Part shown: positions 33,265 through 46,003 of the stretch, piece by piece
Layout of the letters: each line of letters begins with the position of its first letter
Numbering within the stretch: the first letter of the stretch is position 1
NCBI GenBank assembly: GCA_001939145.1
Contig: LSRX01000061.1
Location: forward strand, 488,610 to 552,609
Length of the DNA stretch: 64,000 nucleotides
Direction: 5' to 3'
Origin: Symbiodinium microadriaticum
Taxonomy: Eukaryota; Sar; Dinophyceae; Suessiales; Symbiodiniaceae
The notes under the pieces: model-generated
What the model was told of the DNA's origin: nothing
The model's database searches: none
What the model saw: the letters and a program-made list of their open reading frames with translations, nothing else
Program-made: the position numbers and the translations under genes

Positions 33265-33531
33265 TTGACACCACTTATGGGGGACGAGCTTGGCAGAAGG
33301 TGGCGAGGTACAGTGGAAGTCGTGGGGTGTTGTGACATGACAAGGCTCATCAGTGCAGAATGGCAGCCAGAATTCGCGTTTTGCGCACTCTTTCCTGCAA
33401 CTGACTTGAGGGGCTCAACAAAGCACCTTAGCGTTTGTCGTTGCCACAGGCTGGGCGTGGATGTGGAACTCGAGGATGGGCTAACGATGAAGATTGCCGG
33501 CGAGGGCCTCGACACGCCACTGCAAAACTGA
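33265..33531 (+). CDS. unassigned ORF
   Basis: An 88-codon frame with SAEWQPEFAFCALFPATDLR and LGVDVELEDGLTMKIAGE, ending TGA at 33531. Composition is protein-like; no known domain. A run of 11 G follows at about 33577. Confidence 0.3.
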   Translation: MTPLMGDELGRRWRGTVEVVGCCDMTRLISAEWQPEFAFCALFPATDLRGSTKHLSVCRCHRLGVDVELEDGLTMKIAGEGLDTPLQN

Positions 33532-33719
33532 AACCTGAAACCGAAGCGGGTGGAATTGGGTGAGGTTTTGGGGCGGGGGGGGGGGGGCATGAGAGCTATT
33601 GTTCGGATTTTCTATGCTGCGCTTAGATCGGACACTGCCGAAGTTCTTAGCTGCATGGCCATTCTCATTGGCACGCCTGCTGACAAGAAAACAGTTCATG
33701 AGTAGAGTAGCGGCAGCCG

Positions 33720-34020
33720 TCGTCGGCCCATCGTCGTAGTCGCAGTCACCCAGTCGTCGTCGCTGCGGTCGTCGTTAAGTAGTCATACTAGTGGTAGTGG
33801 TCGTTGTGGGCTCGTCGTCCTAGTAGTATTAGTAGCAGGAGTAGGAGTAGCAGTAGGAGTAGTCGTAGTAGTAGTAGTAGTAGTAGTAGTAGGAGGACGA
33901 GGAGGAGGAGGAGTAGTAGTAGTAGTAGTAGCAGTAGCAGTAGCAGTAGCAGTAGTAGTCGTAGTCGTAGTCGTAGTCGCAGCAGTCGTAGTAGTCGCAG
34001 TAGTCGTAGCAGCAGTGGCA
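33720..34020. repeat. GTA/GTC/AGC triplet-repeat array
   Basis: About 300 bp of (GTA)n, (GTC)n, (GAG)n and (AGC)n triplets, same type as 20915-21560. Reading frames through it (poly-Ser, poly-Thr, poly-Tyr) are ignored. Confidence 0.95.
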
Positions 34021-34796
34021 GTACCTTGGAACGGAGCTTGAGTTGTTGTTTGCCTTCGTCTTATCCATTGGAGTCGATGACTGCATCCAGGTATCGGCAA
34101 GGGTCTGGTGGAGGCACGTTCGGTGTGCGGCTTTCATTGCTAGCCTCTTGCATGGATACTGCACACGGGAATCGACGCTGAAGCCCATCAACCCTGGGCA
34201 GAGCTGGGGCTGCCATGTGATCGTGCATGTAATGTATAATGTGGGTGGTAACAGAGCTAGACTTCGCGAGTGTCACCCCGGGTCTCGCAGCTTTGTTGCG
34301 AAAGCAGGATTGGAATGAGTACGCATTCGCCGACACAAAGGCCACGGAGGGGGCTTGCTGTTGAGCCAAGACCCTGAAGGCGGTAAGGGGAAGTGGCGAG
34401 CGGAAGGCCGAGCTTAGTATAGGCCCATCTCTGCGGCACCCTAAATGCCAGGCACTGAACATGCAAGTAAGTGCACAGTGCATCTTCGGAGTTTTTTTTG
34501 TGGAAAGAGCCCACAAAGCAACCCGGACGTGCAGGTTCGGGTCAAGGACCGCATAGTCGAGGCTGACCCGAAGCTTTGCTTTTGCCCTTCTGGGGCTGAC
34601 AGCATCTTACGGGATGGAGGAACATCTCATATCTCAAAGTGAAGCTTAAACCCCAAACCACTGCCGGAATATCGCAATCGGCTACAGATGTTTCGAGTGT
34701 TTACGGAAGGCGTGCCCCATCCGATCCATAACTCCCCCGGCTATTCATGCAGTGGGGTGGCTGAGCCAGAAGAAGCTCTGTGCACAAATTCAGGCT

Positions 34797-35161
34797 GAAC
34801 TTTCGTTCGAAGACTTCCTCGTTTAGATGGTCTTCTCCGGGATCGGCATGCTGTTTACAATCCGTGTTTCGCAACCCTCGTTCCGGAACACTGTGATCAG
34901 GTCAATGGCATACGTGGCGACACCCACCTGATGGCACAAGAGAGCAAGAAGAACGAGGCATGTGTGCCCGAAAAGTTTGACTGCCCCCGTCTCGCAAGAT
35001 CTTTAAGGCATCGAAGCCTTGAACCCTCGTTCTTGCGGAGTGCCGTCGCCGTAGCCAGTTGCGAATGGATCCTGCCTCGGAGAGGTGCTCAGACTGAAGT
35101 TCCGAAGGGCGTGGGCGTGGGCGTAGCACCTGTGCCACTGCCTCAGAAAATGCCGTTCTGA
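34797..35161 (+). CDS. unassigned ORF
   Basis: An open frame of about 120 codons: VRRLPRLDGLLRDRHAVYNP, CFATLVPEHCDQVNGIRGD, then NEACVPEKFDCPRLARS, ending TGA 35161. The first two thirds look like a real Cys-containing exon; the last part may be read-through into an intron. No family was recognised. An exon-like piece upstream (34534-34641, VRVKDRIVEADPKLCFCPSG) and one downstream (35376-35572, QIEARYSGALAGSLKRALSE) lie on the same strand and may belong to the same gene. Confidence 0.35.
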
Positions 35162-35943
35162 ATTCGTGATCCGAAGAGTCGTTTGTGCTAGTGCATTACG
35201 GTCGGTTCTGAAATGAGAACCACTGCTCTGAACTCACAAGCAATGATATTGACGATGTTTCCGATGTTTCCGGTTCTGGATACTGTTCTTGATTGTGATG
35301 TGTGTACGGGCTGGGGTCCGAGCGTCGAAGGTTATATTTTTTTCGCAGGGTCGAAGGTGTTTTTTCTTTTGCAGCAAATCGAAGCAAGATACTCCGGAGC
35401 TCTTGCAGGTTCCCTGAAAAGGGCTCTGTCAGAAGCTGCAGCTTTCTTGTGTCACGGGATCCCTAAACCCTCAACCCTAGCTTTTTTGAAAGTTTCCCCA
35501 GTTCGCTGGGAAGGCCGGAGTTTGGAGGAGCCGCTTCGCGGAACGAAGTGCCGGTGTCAGATGAATGGATGAGTGAGTCGAGATTGGAGCTTCCAAAACT
35601 GCTTTAAATAAGCTTAGGGTTTAAAGTTTAGGGTCGTTGACCCCCGGTTCAGTGTTGCTTAATGTTGTTCGGCGACCGTAAAGCCTAAGCTTTCTTAAGC
35701 CAAACATGCCTCAGGATTGCCAAGGAAAGCTCAAAGCTTCCATCGGCGTCAATTGTAAATGAGCTCGCCACGAACGTGTAGCTGTCTGCAAAGCAAGCCA
35801 GTTATTCCGCCAGACGCATCGAAAATACGAGACTCATAACTAAGGACTAGATTGATGATAAATAGAAAAAATATAAAAAAAACATAATATTGAATACGAA
35901 TAAATGAAAAAAACATACATGTATATATATATATATATTTGCT

Positions 35944-36527
35944 NNNNNNNNNNNNNNNNNNNNNNNNNNNNNNNNNNNNNNNNNNNNNNNNNNNNNNNNN
36001 NNNNNNNNNNNNNNNNNNNNNNNNNNNNNNNNNNNNNNNNNNNNNNNNNNNNNNNNNNNNNNNNNNNNNNNNNNNNNNNNNNNNNNNNNNNNNNNNNNNN
36101 NNNNNNNNNNNNNNNNNNNNNNNNNNNNNNNNNNNNNNNNNNNNNNNNNNNNNNNNNNNNNNNNNNNNNNNNNNNNNNNNNNNNNNNNNNNNNNNNNNNN
36201 NNNNNNNNNNNNNNNNNNNNNNNNNNNNNNNNNNNNNNNNNNNNNNNNNNNNNNNNNNNNNNNNNNNNNNNNNNNNNNNNNNNNNNNNNNNNNNNNNNNN
36301 NNNNNNNNNNNNNNNNNNNNNNNNNNNNNNNNNNNNNNNNNNNNNNNNNNNNNNNNNNNNNNNNNNNNNNNNNNNNNNNNNNNNNNNNNNNNNNNNNNNN
36401 NNNNNNNNNNNNNNNNNNNNNNNNNNNNNNNNNNNNNNNNNNNNNNNNNNNNNNNNNNNNNNNNNNNNNNNNNNNNNNNNNNNNNNNNNNNNNNNNNNNN
36501 NNNNNNNNNNNNNNNNNNNNNNNNNNN
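35944..36527. other. assembly gap (584 N)
   Basis: Run of N. Reading frames that cross it are meaningless. Confidence 1.
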
Positions 36528-36825
36528 TTGTTTTATTGGCATTATTGTTATTATTAGTAGTAGTGCTGATGGTGGTGGTGGAATACATTTTGTTCCTATT
36601 ACTTGTTGTTCTTGCTGCAGTTGTAATTGCATCAGCACCAGCAGCCGTATTATGGTGTTTAGTAGATCTTCTTGTTGTATAGGTGTGGCTGAATTTTACA
36701 GCTAGTCGAGGCTGTTGATTGTGTATTAAAGCAATCTTTCTAAATCTATAGAACCTCGCGCATAGATACAGGAGCTCTCACATTGTATACTTTCAAATTG
36801 ACTCTATTGTAGATTGGAGCATTAA

Positions 36826-37025
36826 CTGAAGGAGCTTTGTTATTTATGGTCATGGTTTTAATAGCCTGAGCTCTTTTCTTTCTTGAATGTGGAGAGACAG
36901 AGCAGTTACCAGTAGCAGCATTATTGTAATTAGTAGTTATTAACGAAGGAGATTTGTTATTTCTGTTTATGGTTTTAAAAACCTCAGCCCTTTTCTTTCT
37001 TGTGATTACACAGAGATAGAACAGT
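36826..37025 (+). repeat. imperfect direct repeat, about 80 bp, offset about 117 bp
   Basis: GAAGGAGCTTTGTTATTTATGG through TTTTCTTTCTTG at 36828 recurs as GAAGGAGATTTGTTATTTC through TTTTCTTTCTTG at 36945, both followed by an ACAGAG(A/C) word. Confidence 0.7.
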
Positions 37026-38684
37026 TTCTTTTTACTAGACGAAGATGGGAAGAGGCTTAGGCGAGAAGACAGGAGCTTTTTTCATGTCTTGTTGAATGAT
37101 TAGAATCCGAAACCAAAATCTGGTTTTGGTTTCGGCTTGTAAACATAGGATGTAAAGGAATATAAGAGTCAGGTATATATATATATATGAAGTGCAGAAA
37201 ACACCGTAAATGCCGATAGATTCGGACTCTACGACTAAGCATCTTGGGACGCAAGACTACGCAGTAGAAGTTGAAAAGCAGGGTCGTGTGGATTATGGGG
37301 GGGGGCTCTGACCATATATTTCTACGCGGATTCAGATATAATAACCCAAAAGTCTTACAACTGATTTCGAATTCGGACCATCATGAGACGGAGATGATGA
37401 CCGGAGACTCCATTTATGAATATATCTTGCGGGAATTTAGGAGAATTAAATCGGAAATTATTTCATTTAATCTTGATAAGAAAGGGATATTATTTCTTAT
37501 TTTGATCAGTTTATATTTTCGATTAAGATTGAGTAAATTTACAATCTTGTTACCTCCTTAATTCTTATGAAAAATTTTGAATATATTTCAAAGATAGTTA
37601 TATAGATAATAGAAAGAATCGCAGATTTATTTTATTAATTCAATTAGAATTTACGCGATATTCTTGAATGTTTATATTGATAAAATTCTGAAATAGAATA
37701 TATGATATTTGATGTAAAAATAGGTCTTTGGAATTGATTTTCATCTCGTGATTTGTTGAATAATTTCATTATATATATTTAAATGATAGAAAATATGATA
37801 ATTATTTTGTCATTAATTGATTCGAGATAAGAATTAGCCGTTCGTGAAAATAAGGGAGATGAGATACGAAAAAAAAGATCTAATTTGATAAAAATTAAAT
37901 TTGTCTCTTATTATTGGCTATTTAGATATTCGAATTGAGATGATATATTGATCTATTTTTTCTATTCTTTTAAAAATTTATTTAATAAATATGCATTAAA
38001 AAAGATATATATAAATCGATTTGGAAATTTTCTGCTAAGATATTAGCACGATTAATTATGGAGATTTTATAATATGAAAAGAGAAGTAAAATATATTGAG
38101 ATTAGGATCTAATTCTTAAATATTTCTATTCGATATTCATTTTCTAGAGCATATGAGCTAATATTAACTAATATATTAAATAATGAAAATTTGTATTCTA
38201 TCATCGCTTAGATTTCCGATTGAATTGAGAATAGATCGTTTATATAACTATGGTATTCTAGATAATTGGGCAGATTAATGGTGTTTGGTTTAGAAGACTC
38301 TCAGACTTATTTCGAAATTAGGAAATTCTTCCAGGGTTCTTTTTTTTTTTCAATATAAGAATAATTTTGATATCAAATAATTTCAGCAAATATATCAAAT
38401 TTTCTATATAGATTCTTCTATTTAGATATCGGAATATATATATATATATATAAATTATTAATCATAGAATCGGATTCGATAATATGATGGTCGATTTATA
38501 CCCATGATGTAGAATCAAAGATTCTGAATCGAGAAATCAAAGAATTCAAAGATTTGCTCCAAATCCATCGAGATGGAACCAATGTCAACCCAGGACACAA
38601 TCCGACCCTATCTCAATTTCTATCGCGTTGCCTTAGCAACGTCACTACTAGCGACCGTCGAGGCTCCAATCAATATTAGAGAAA

Positions 38685-38965
38685 AGGAGGAGAGGAAGGG
38701 GAGAAAGGGAGGAGAGGAAGGGGAGAAAAGAAAGGGAAGAGAGGAAGGGGAGAAAGGGAGGAGAGGAAGGGGAGAAAAGAAAGGGAGGAGAGGAAGGGGA
38801 GAAAGAGAGGAGAGGAAGGGGAGAAAGGAAGGAGAAGAAGGAGAGAAAGGGGAGAAAAGGAGGAGAGGAAGGGGAGAAAGGAAAGAGAGGAAGTGGAGAA
38901 AGGGAGGAGAAGAAGGAGAGACAAAGAAGAGAGGAAGGGGAGAAAAGAAGAAGAAGAGACGGCTC
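38685..38965 (+). repeat. polypurine GGAGAGGAAGGGGAGAAA repeat
   Basis: About 280 bp of almost pure purine on the + strand, built from GGAGAGGAAGGGGAGAAAG-type units. It is open in one + frame (Glu/Arg/Lys/Gly) and two - frames (Pro/Leu/Ser/Phe); none is taken as a gene. Confidence 0.95.
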
Positions 38966-40814
38966 TACCGGAATCCCTCTATTTAAGATCCTCAATCATT
39001 ATCGTTCTGACCGCCTCATACGAATTCTTCGGCTCTTCCTCCAATATCAGCAATATAAGATGTATTGCTATTCTTGCGCGCAATTCTACGCGGCGCCCTT
39101 TTTAATTTCTATTGCCTACTCCAACGAATCGATAATTTTATCTAAATCTTTTATTACACGAGATACGATAATTCGTATATATCGTGATTTATTAAATAAA
39201 GAAATATATATATATATAATTCAGATAATATATAATTTTCAATATAAATATATATATATATATAATATACAACATTAGAAGCGACGTATATATTCGATCC
39301 AAATAAATAAAAATTCCTTAAATTTAATCGTCGTATTTAAAATCTTTAGAAGATAATTAGAAGAGATACGAAATTTCAATCTAGCGAATGGCTTAGAATT
39401 AAAATTAAAAATTAGAAAGCGATCTTATACCAAGCAATTTCAAATAATCAAGACCAATATTAAATTAAAATATCTACCAATAGAAAAATTCGCAAAATAT
39501 TTCTTTTTTATATAATATTAGGAAATCACTTCCTATAAACAAATAGTATATATCTACTAATATTTTAATTCTAATAAATAATTTAAGCCAAAATAAATCC
39601 GAATATTCTTATAAAAATTATCACTTTCTATCGAATCGAAATATATTTCTCGATTTTAAATAGATATTAATTTGCCAATTCGACTCAGATAATTTCTATT
39701 CATATCAAATAATATTCAGCGAACCTAATAAATACGAATTTATTCAAATAAATCATTTCATTCTCTTAATTCACCGCATTTTCATTTATTTAATATTTAC
39801 CTCTATTAACTAACTTCTTCTAACTCTCATTTAATTATGCATAAATAAAATCATAAATTCAATAAAATAGACATAAAATCAATTTATATATTTTATTATT
39901 CTCTTCTCTCATTTACGAGATTTTTATTATAAATTTAAATCATTTTCATCTACTAGAAATTATTTCTATATATTTTAAAATATAGAAATATTACAAAATT
40001 TAAAACATATAGTAAATAAAAATAATTCCTTTAAATAATAAATTAAAGGAAAAATATAATATCGAAATTCATTATTTTACGATATATTCCTCCATATCAT
40101 ATATTCATTCTAGAAAAAAATCACGAATCTAAATTTAAAATCCAACAAAAATAAATATTTTTCTATATTCTCGAGATCGAAATATATCAAAAAAATACCA
40201 GAAATCAATATGTTTTAGTATCAAAATAATAACCCATATATAAAATCAATCATATTAAATATATTTACACCTATAAACCCAATAAATTTTCAAGATATCC
40301 AGTTCTTTATATCCAAATTACGAATCATTTATAGATGGAAGGAAATTAATCGAATTATTCCAAGCATTTGTATTTTCCAATATTTATCTATTCTCGACAT
40401 TCCATTAAATCTATCAAGATAAATATTTAGAATTCTGAATAATTCTACGCCTAATCTTGTTCATATAGATAATCAAAAAAAGAAAAATTTCTAAGATTTT
40501 CTCTCCTCCAAAAAAATAGTGATCATCTAATTGCTTTATTTTCTGTTTTATCAAATATGCCGCCTGAGAACAAGATTTTGCACCCATTCAACATCTCTAT
40601 GACACAGCCTTCGAATAAATATCCCATATTCAATTATTTATACCACTAGTCACAACCATTGTTTCTGCAACTTCCTGCGTCTCTGAAATTCTTTTATCTA
40701 AAATCTCGCCTTTGATACAGAAAAAATTCGGAAACTTCGAATCTGCTACTAGTTCTTCTGTGCCAACAGGAATTTGGAACCAACCGGCATCTCTGAGGAG
40801 TCAGCCCACAAACT

Positions 40815-41230
40815 ACTTCCAGAAACAGCTCCCAACCATGCTGAGAGGATGAGGCTTTGCCACATGCAATCTGCATCCCAGAAGGAATACAACATATGCA
40901 TGTGTTAGCATCTATTTAATCTTAGGGTCGCCTATCTAATCCTTGCAGCTTTCTGGACCCTCATCACGTTCGAAACCCCGCAAGTCTGAGCCAGTTTTGA
41001 ACTTCTATGACATAATTGGGGGCAGGGAACGGCGATGAAGCCTCAACCGTACAGCTTCGTAAGAAGACAGCCGCAGGGCAGACTTGCTGATGGAGGGAGT
41101 GCGGCCGGTAAGGGAGAAGGTGCTGAAGCAAGCAGGACCTGGAACCAATGCAGCCCACCATGGAGAAGGCCAATGAAGAAAGCAAGCTACTTTCAGAGGC
41201 AGCTCCCAGCCATGCTGAGAGGATGAGGCG
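40815..41230 (+). repeat. pair of direct repeats at the edge of the AT island
   Basis: CTTCCAGAAACAGCTCCCA plus ACCATGCTGAGAGGATGAGGC near 40817 recurs as CTTTCAGAGGCAGCTCCCA plus GCCATGCTGAGAGGATGAGGC near 41190. Upstream flanks are also similar (GGAACCAA..CAGCCCAC). This is a local duplication about 370 bp apart. Confidence 0.75.
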
Positions 41231-41265
41231 GAGGGAGTGGGGCCGTAGGGGAGCTGTTCTCGAGC

Positions 41266-41841
41266 TCACCCTTCGCAGCCGGCCCAAGTCGAACCACTCC
41301 CATGCTCATTCTTCACTGTCTTGACACGGAGTTCCAGTTCATCAGCATCTTTTTGGCTTCCACTGGCCCCATTACGTCCAAGATCATGCTTGCGGCCCTT
41401 CTTGGGATAAACCCTAGTCGACCTACAGGCCTGGGTCCTAGGATTTGATTTGGGCAGCTGTTTAGGGTTTGGGGATTTCATGAAGTGGGTGGATGGCTTT
41501 CTCCTGCAGCAGAAGCAGTGCCGTCGGCTTTCCATCAATGATGGGCGACATTGGGCCGACAAGCGAGGAATCCCCGTCGTTTCCTGAATGAGGTTCAGCA
41601 CGGTGTTGTTGGGAGGTGGAAAACTGACCAGCTCGACACCTCTGGCCGCCGTCGGGAATTCCGCAGCATAATTTGCTGGATTGCTGTTGCCGCTGCTTCT
41701 GCTTGCATGCTTCTGTGGCTCGTGCTCCTCAAGACAACGGACTGATGCTTGCCAGCCCATGGTCCGGTCGCTTGCCACCGAAGTCAGTTCTTGGGCCTGA
41801 AGGGGCAAGGTATGGTTTACGCTTAAACTCTTGCAAACCAA
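41266..41841 (-). CDS. unassigned ORF
   Basis: A 191-codon frame on the minus strand without a recognised domain. It includes NNTVLNLIQETTGIPRLSAQ, faintly like the ubiquitin helix and GIP turn, and a Cys/Arg-rich stretch. It may be two exons with an unspliced intron (telomere-like words lie at about 41462-41475). Low confidence. Confidence 0.25.
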   Translation of the reverse strand: MVCKSLSVNHTLPLQAQELTSVASDRTMGWQASVRCLEEHEPQKHASRSSGNSNPANYAAEFPTAARGVELVSFPPPNNTVLNLIQETTGIPRLSAQCRPSLMESRRHCFCCRRKPSTHFMKSPNPKQLPKSNPRTQACRSTRVYPKKGRKHDLGRNGASGSQKDADELELRVKTVKNEHGSGSTWAGCEG

Positions 41842-44009
41842 ATGGCTTCGGGAGCTGAACGGGCATGATTGCCGGAGGTTTCCAGCTCAAAGGCTTTCAA
41901 GCACGTTCTGCACCAGGGTGCCATGAGTCACCTGATCGACAAAGTGAGACCCAGTCTGTCTCGACTGCAAAACACTCCGAACTAAGGATGCTGATGTTGA
42001 GCTCCTGGACCATGCCCCCAGGCTTCAATTGGCCATGCAGGTGCCAACCTGGGAAGGTCATGCGTGTGGCATACTCACTTTTCAGATGCCCTCATCGCCA
42101 TAATTGGTCTTGGGGCCAGGCCTTTCGGATCTCGCGCCGACAGATCCCACCATTCGTGGCAACTACTTGGGAGATGCCTCTCGCCGTATCTCTGTCTGAG
42201 CCTAGAGCTCTGGAAGTAGATGTGCATCAGCCAAACGAGCCTTAGATGTAACCACGTGGAACGCCTGCCGACCAAGCCTAATTTCATGGTCTGGTTGCGA
42301 CGAAGCAGCAAACAAATCAGCTATTCATTTTCGCAACTCAAGAAACAGCCCTTTAGCTTGGTTTTCCTGGCGGCCTTCGTCGCTTCGCAAAGGTTCCGCT
42401 ACTAAGCCTACTAAGACACTAAGACTAAGATATGGGGTGGGCAGCCGCACCAGCACTGATCTGCGAGGACATCTTGTTCATCTGGACTGACCCATCTAAT
42501 GCATGAAGTGCCCGTGCAAACCATTATGGAAAGTCAAGGGGCCCAAACGAAGAAAGTGATCACGCAAAGTCGAATGCAGCGTGGGCTCAAACTTTTAGCT
42601 ATCTACGCTTTGTCACAATCCCAGAAACACCAACGCCCAGCCCCTGGTGAGGATAGACGCGTCAGTCCAAAGAGGTATCTCAACCAAGCTCTGACATCCC
42701 GACAGGTTTACGGTCCGTGCCCGCCCATATCACAAAAAGGTGCAAAGGCCTCCACGGCTCCCAAAAAAGAGCCGAGACAGGAGACCCGAAACCTCAAAAG
42801 AACTACCAAATTCCCTCAGCGGCGTCGGCTTCCTCGAAGGCCCCCGGGGTCCTCGCGGACAACCGACCCGAGAGGGCTGCATAAACGAAATGATCCGATA
42901 CCCCCCGGAGTTGTCTCCGAAGGTCAAGAACTTTCGGTTCCCTGGTCAAGGTTTCCTTGGCTGGGACCTTGAATTCAAGCTGCCGAGCACGTGAGCAACG
43001 AAGGGTATAGACCATTGACCATGATGCGAGCACCATTGCGAAACTTTCAGTTCTGGGAGGGCACTAGAAGCTGCCAAGACGAATACTCGTACTGAGTTCC
43101 TGGTAACTTTGACAAAGGGCGATGTGGAGCAGCCATAGCAAATCTAGGGCAAACCTGTTCATAGTCACATAAGTGGAACTGATGCAGGAGCAGCAGTCTT
43201 GTTGAAATCCAGCACGACTCCGTTGCTAACCTCTTGCTTCCAATAATCTTACAACCCGAACAATTCCGATGATTTGTTTCTGAGTTTGTGTACAAGTAGA
43301 TAGAATCGCATGACCATCCCGAGCATTGATAAGATTTTCCAGCATTGACTAGAGTGTCAATGAAAGTGTATCCTGCATCTTATGTACAGTCATGACCGGC
43401 GTAGGTATTACATGGATATTTATATGTGCATGTATATATGTAACGTATGTATGCATGCAGGCATGCATGCATGTGTGTATGTGTATAATTGCATGTGCAA
43501 ATACAGAGAATAGAGACGAGTAAACATTCAAACATGTGTAATTTGTACGTATAGTCTTGAGATTTATGCGACTCTCTCTCTCTCTATATATATACACATA
43601 TTCATGCATACATACACATAACATGATCGGTACATGTACATGGGATGCTGCAGTGTTGGTTGTGATACATCTGACAGGGGACTTATACGAATGCTGAGGC
43701 TGAAGACACACGGCAGCACTGCAGTCGCAATCGTCTTAACCATTATTTATACGCACTGCTTAACCACTATACACACTGCTGACACTGCTGGTATGCGCAA
43801 TGCTTTTCGCTCTTCACTGCTCATCAAAATAGGAACTATTACCTTCTGCACTGGACGCAGGCACTCCTGCTCGGCTGGCTTTTGGGTGCACTTAGCAACG
43901 CCCCCCGGACCACGCCAGCTCCAGTTGATTCCCAACTTGTGCAGTGGCTTTCGATTTTCTAGCTGATCTTAAGTAGACTACTGAAGGCTCTTTTCTTTGC
44001 GCACCCCAG
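41842..44009. other. stretch without supported genes
   Basis: Several medium-length open frames occur (for example 42499-42972 on +, basic and Pro-rich), none with a recognisable domain or paralogue. A short + exon-like piece at about 41988-42041 (DADVELLDHAPRLQLAMQ) ends at a GTGCCAAC donor. From 43430 to 43640 there is ATGCATG/TATGTA-type low complexity with a short CT run at 43572-43582. Confidence 0.45.
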
Positions 44010-44118
44010 AATCATGGAAGGAGCACGTGGACGTGGCCCTCATCCTCTGTCTCGCCGGCAACATCTTCAGAACCCTCACTGGGGGCCCTGCAGGCACCGG
44101 GCTGGATGTCTCATGCAG
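44010..44118 (+). CDS. isolated exon with a hydrophobic helix
   Basis: 109 nt between a pyrimidine-rich acceptor (TTTTCTTTGCGCACCCCAG) and a donor CATGCAG/GTATGC. It encodes SWKEHVDVALILCLAGNIF, then RTLTGGPAGTGLDVSC. The stretch VALILCLAGNIF could be part of a membrane helix. A later + frame from ATG 44276 (MDQYVLVLPGVESRIDDLMH, stop at 44408) may be another exon. Family unknown. Confidence 0.45.
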
Positions 44119-44803
44119 GTATGCAGTGTGAGCTGGCAAAATTAAATGCAAGCGGAAATATCGCGACACGGTGGAAGGAACCCCAACCTTGCGTCAACAC
44201 CGCTCTCCCCTTATGAAGCCCTAAAAGCCTAAAAGTAACATAATTAATTCTTATAGAACCCTAAAGAGCCCTCATGGATCAGTACGTCCTCGTGCTGCCA
44301 GGCGTCGAATCAAGGATCGACGACTTGATGCACATGCCTGCGGCCAGCAAAGCGCGGGGAAATACGCAAAGAAGTGCTCGCAAATTGCCCCCAAAAGCCG
44401 AAGCCTAAACCTAAACCCAAAGCTCTACACCTCTAAATCCTAAACCTACAGCCTAAATTAGCCCTAAGCATCCCTAAACCTAAGGTGCTTTAGGAAAAGC
44501 TGAACTTGAGCAGCCGGGTCTAAGCGGGAGGGGATGTGGAGTGGCGGAGTGGCGGTCTGTTGTGGCGACTGGGTCTCGAGGGACTTTTGCGGGCCAAAGT
44601 GCGAGGCCTCTGTTAAAATCGTGAGGTTTAGGGGTTTAGGATGCTGACTGAGAACCTTCAGGTGAATGAGGACAAACACCTGGCCTGAAAGTTTACACAG
44701 AGCCTTCCAGATGCAACTGAACGCAACAGACCTGCGTCTGTGCAGTTGAGTCGTTAATCGGAAGAAGCCAAAGAGTGAAGCCAAAGCATCTTGTGTCAAA
44801 GAC

Positions 44804-45970
44804 CTGACAAGCAGAAGATGCAATGCCTTCTCGAATTGCACCCAGAATCGTGGTGGTGGACCCGGTGGGGCAGTCCAAGCACGCCGTCAGGCCGAAGGCA
44901 TTGCCATAGGACCCTCTGCAGGGATGAGGATGTGCGGGTGCATGTGTACATGTCGCGTACATGTGCATGTGTACTTTCGCGGAGACGCAGCGCAGCAGGT
45001 CTCGACCTCTGGCACCCACATTTGACAGGATCAATCTTCGCAGGTTCAGAGATCAACTTTTCATGCTAGTCGCACGCATGCTCGGAAGTTCTTCTTGCTC
45101 ATTAGCCTAACGTCCCCGGCGAAGAGATGCGCACGTGGGTCAACAAGCACCGCATGCCTTTGTTTGTCATTCATGCCATGAGTACCTGCCGGTACAACGC
45201 CTTCTCTACATGCCACTCTAGGCTGCTTAAGTAGCCGGCAAAATCGACCGAATGCCCTCACCCTTCCTTACACCCTCAAACTTTTTCGCGATTTTTTTTG
45301 TTCAATTCCGATCCGCGCCTTTGGCACAGAAGTGGCAAGTCGACTCTCCCCATGCCGAGGAGAAGTTGCCCACGGCACACTTGATGCACAGCGAGCTGGA
45401 GGCGGCCTGAGGAGTCTTATAGGGACCTCAAGACTTAGAATAGGGTCTGGGGGCCTGCACACGACTAATTTTGAAAGGGACCAGTTAAGAGGATACTTTC
45501 ACGAACTATTTCATGGCCAGTCAACTTCCTAAGGCGTCGTGCGCGTTGCTTCGCTTAGATCATGTCCTGGGCCACCCTCAGCTTCAACAGTGAGCTTGAG
45601 TTGTTTGCCCTCCCACATAGCAAGGACGAACTTGAGTTTAGGGTTTAGGGTTTCGGGAGGAGTCAGCTCCGTGGCACGTTGGAAACTCACATCTCTGCCT
45701 GAGCCCGGCACTGAGGTGATGGGCTGGTAGGTGCCCGGGCCACATTTCATACAGGTCTGAGAGGAAGACGCCCCTGCAACAGGCAGCCATACCGCTATAA
45801 AAAACAGTTATAACTATACTACGGTGTTATATTCTGTTTCGTTACCTTACAAGAAAGTATAGCGTACGTGTCTGTGCACATACAGATTAAAAAATTATAC
45901 AAACAAAAAAAATCCATAAACAAATACACAATATATATATATATATATAATATGTATGTATATATATATA

Positions 45971-46003
<33 letters not shown>

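Larger units (their letters stand above)
35850..40700. other. AT-rich island
   Basis: Sequence on both sides of the gap is strongly AT-rich, dominated by ATAT, AATT and TATTCGA-like words, unlike the roughly balanced DNA elsewhere. On the + strand G outnumbers C in 37.4-38.5 kb (for example 10 G to 2 C in 37681-37740), while C outnumbers G in 39.2-40.5 kb. A less AT-rich, purine-biased core lies between (38.57-39.1 kb). No gene is supported. The right end passes into ordinary sequence at about 40.7 kb. It could be an insertion, a decayed element or a mis-joined contig. Confidence 0.8.

Noticed and set aside
35749-36682. Frames crossing the first N gap
   Set aside because: They consist mostly of undetermined residues.
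38573-38986. 137-codon + frame in the AT island
   Set aside because: Two thirds is the polypurine repeat; the first 35 residues match nothing I know.
41500-41590. Ubiquitin-like stretch TVLNLIQETTGIP on the minus strand
   Set aside because: The similarity ends after about 20 residues and the next part does not follow the fold; kept only as an unassigned ORF.
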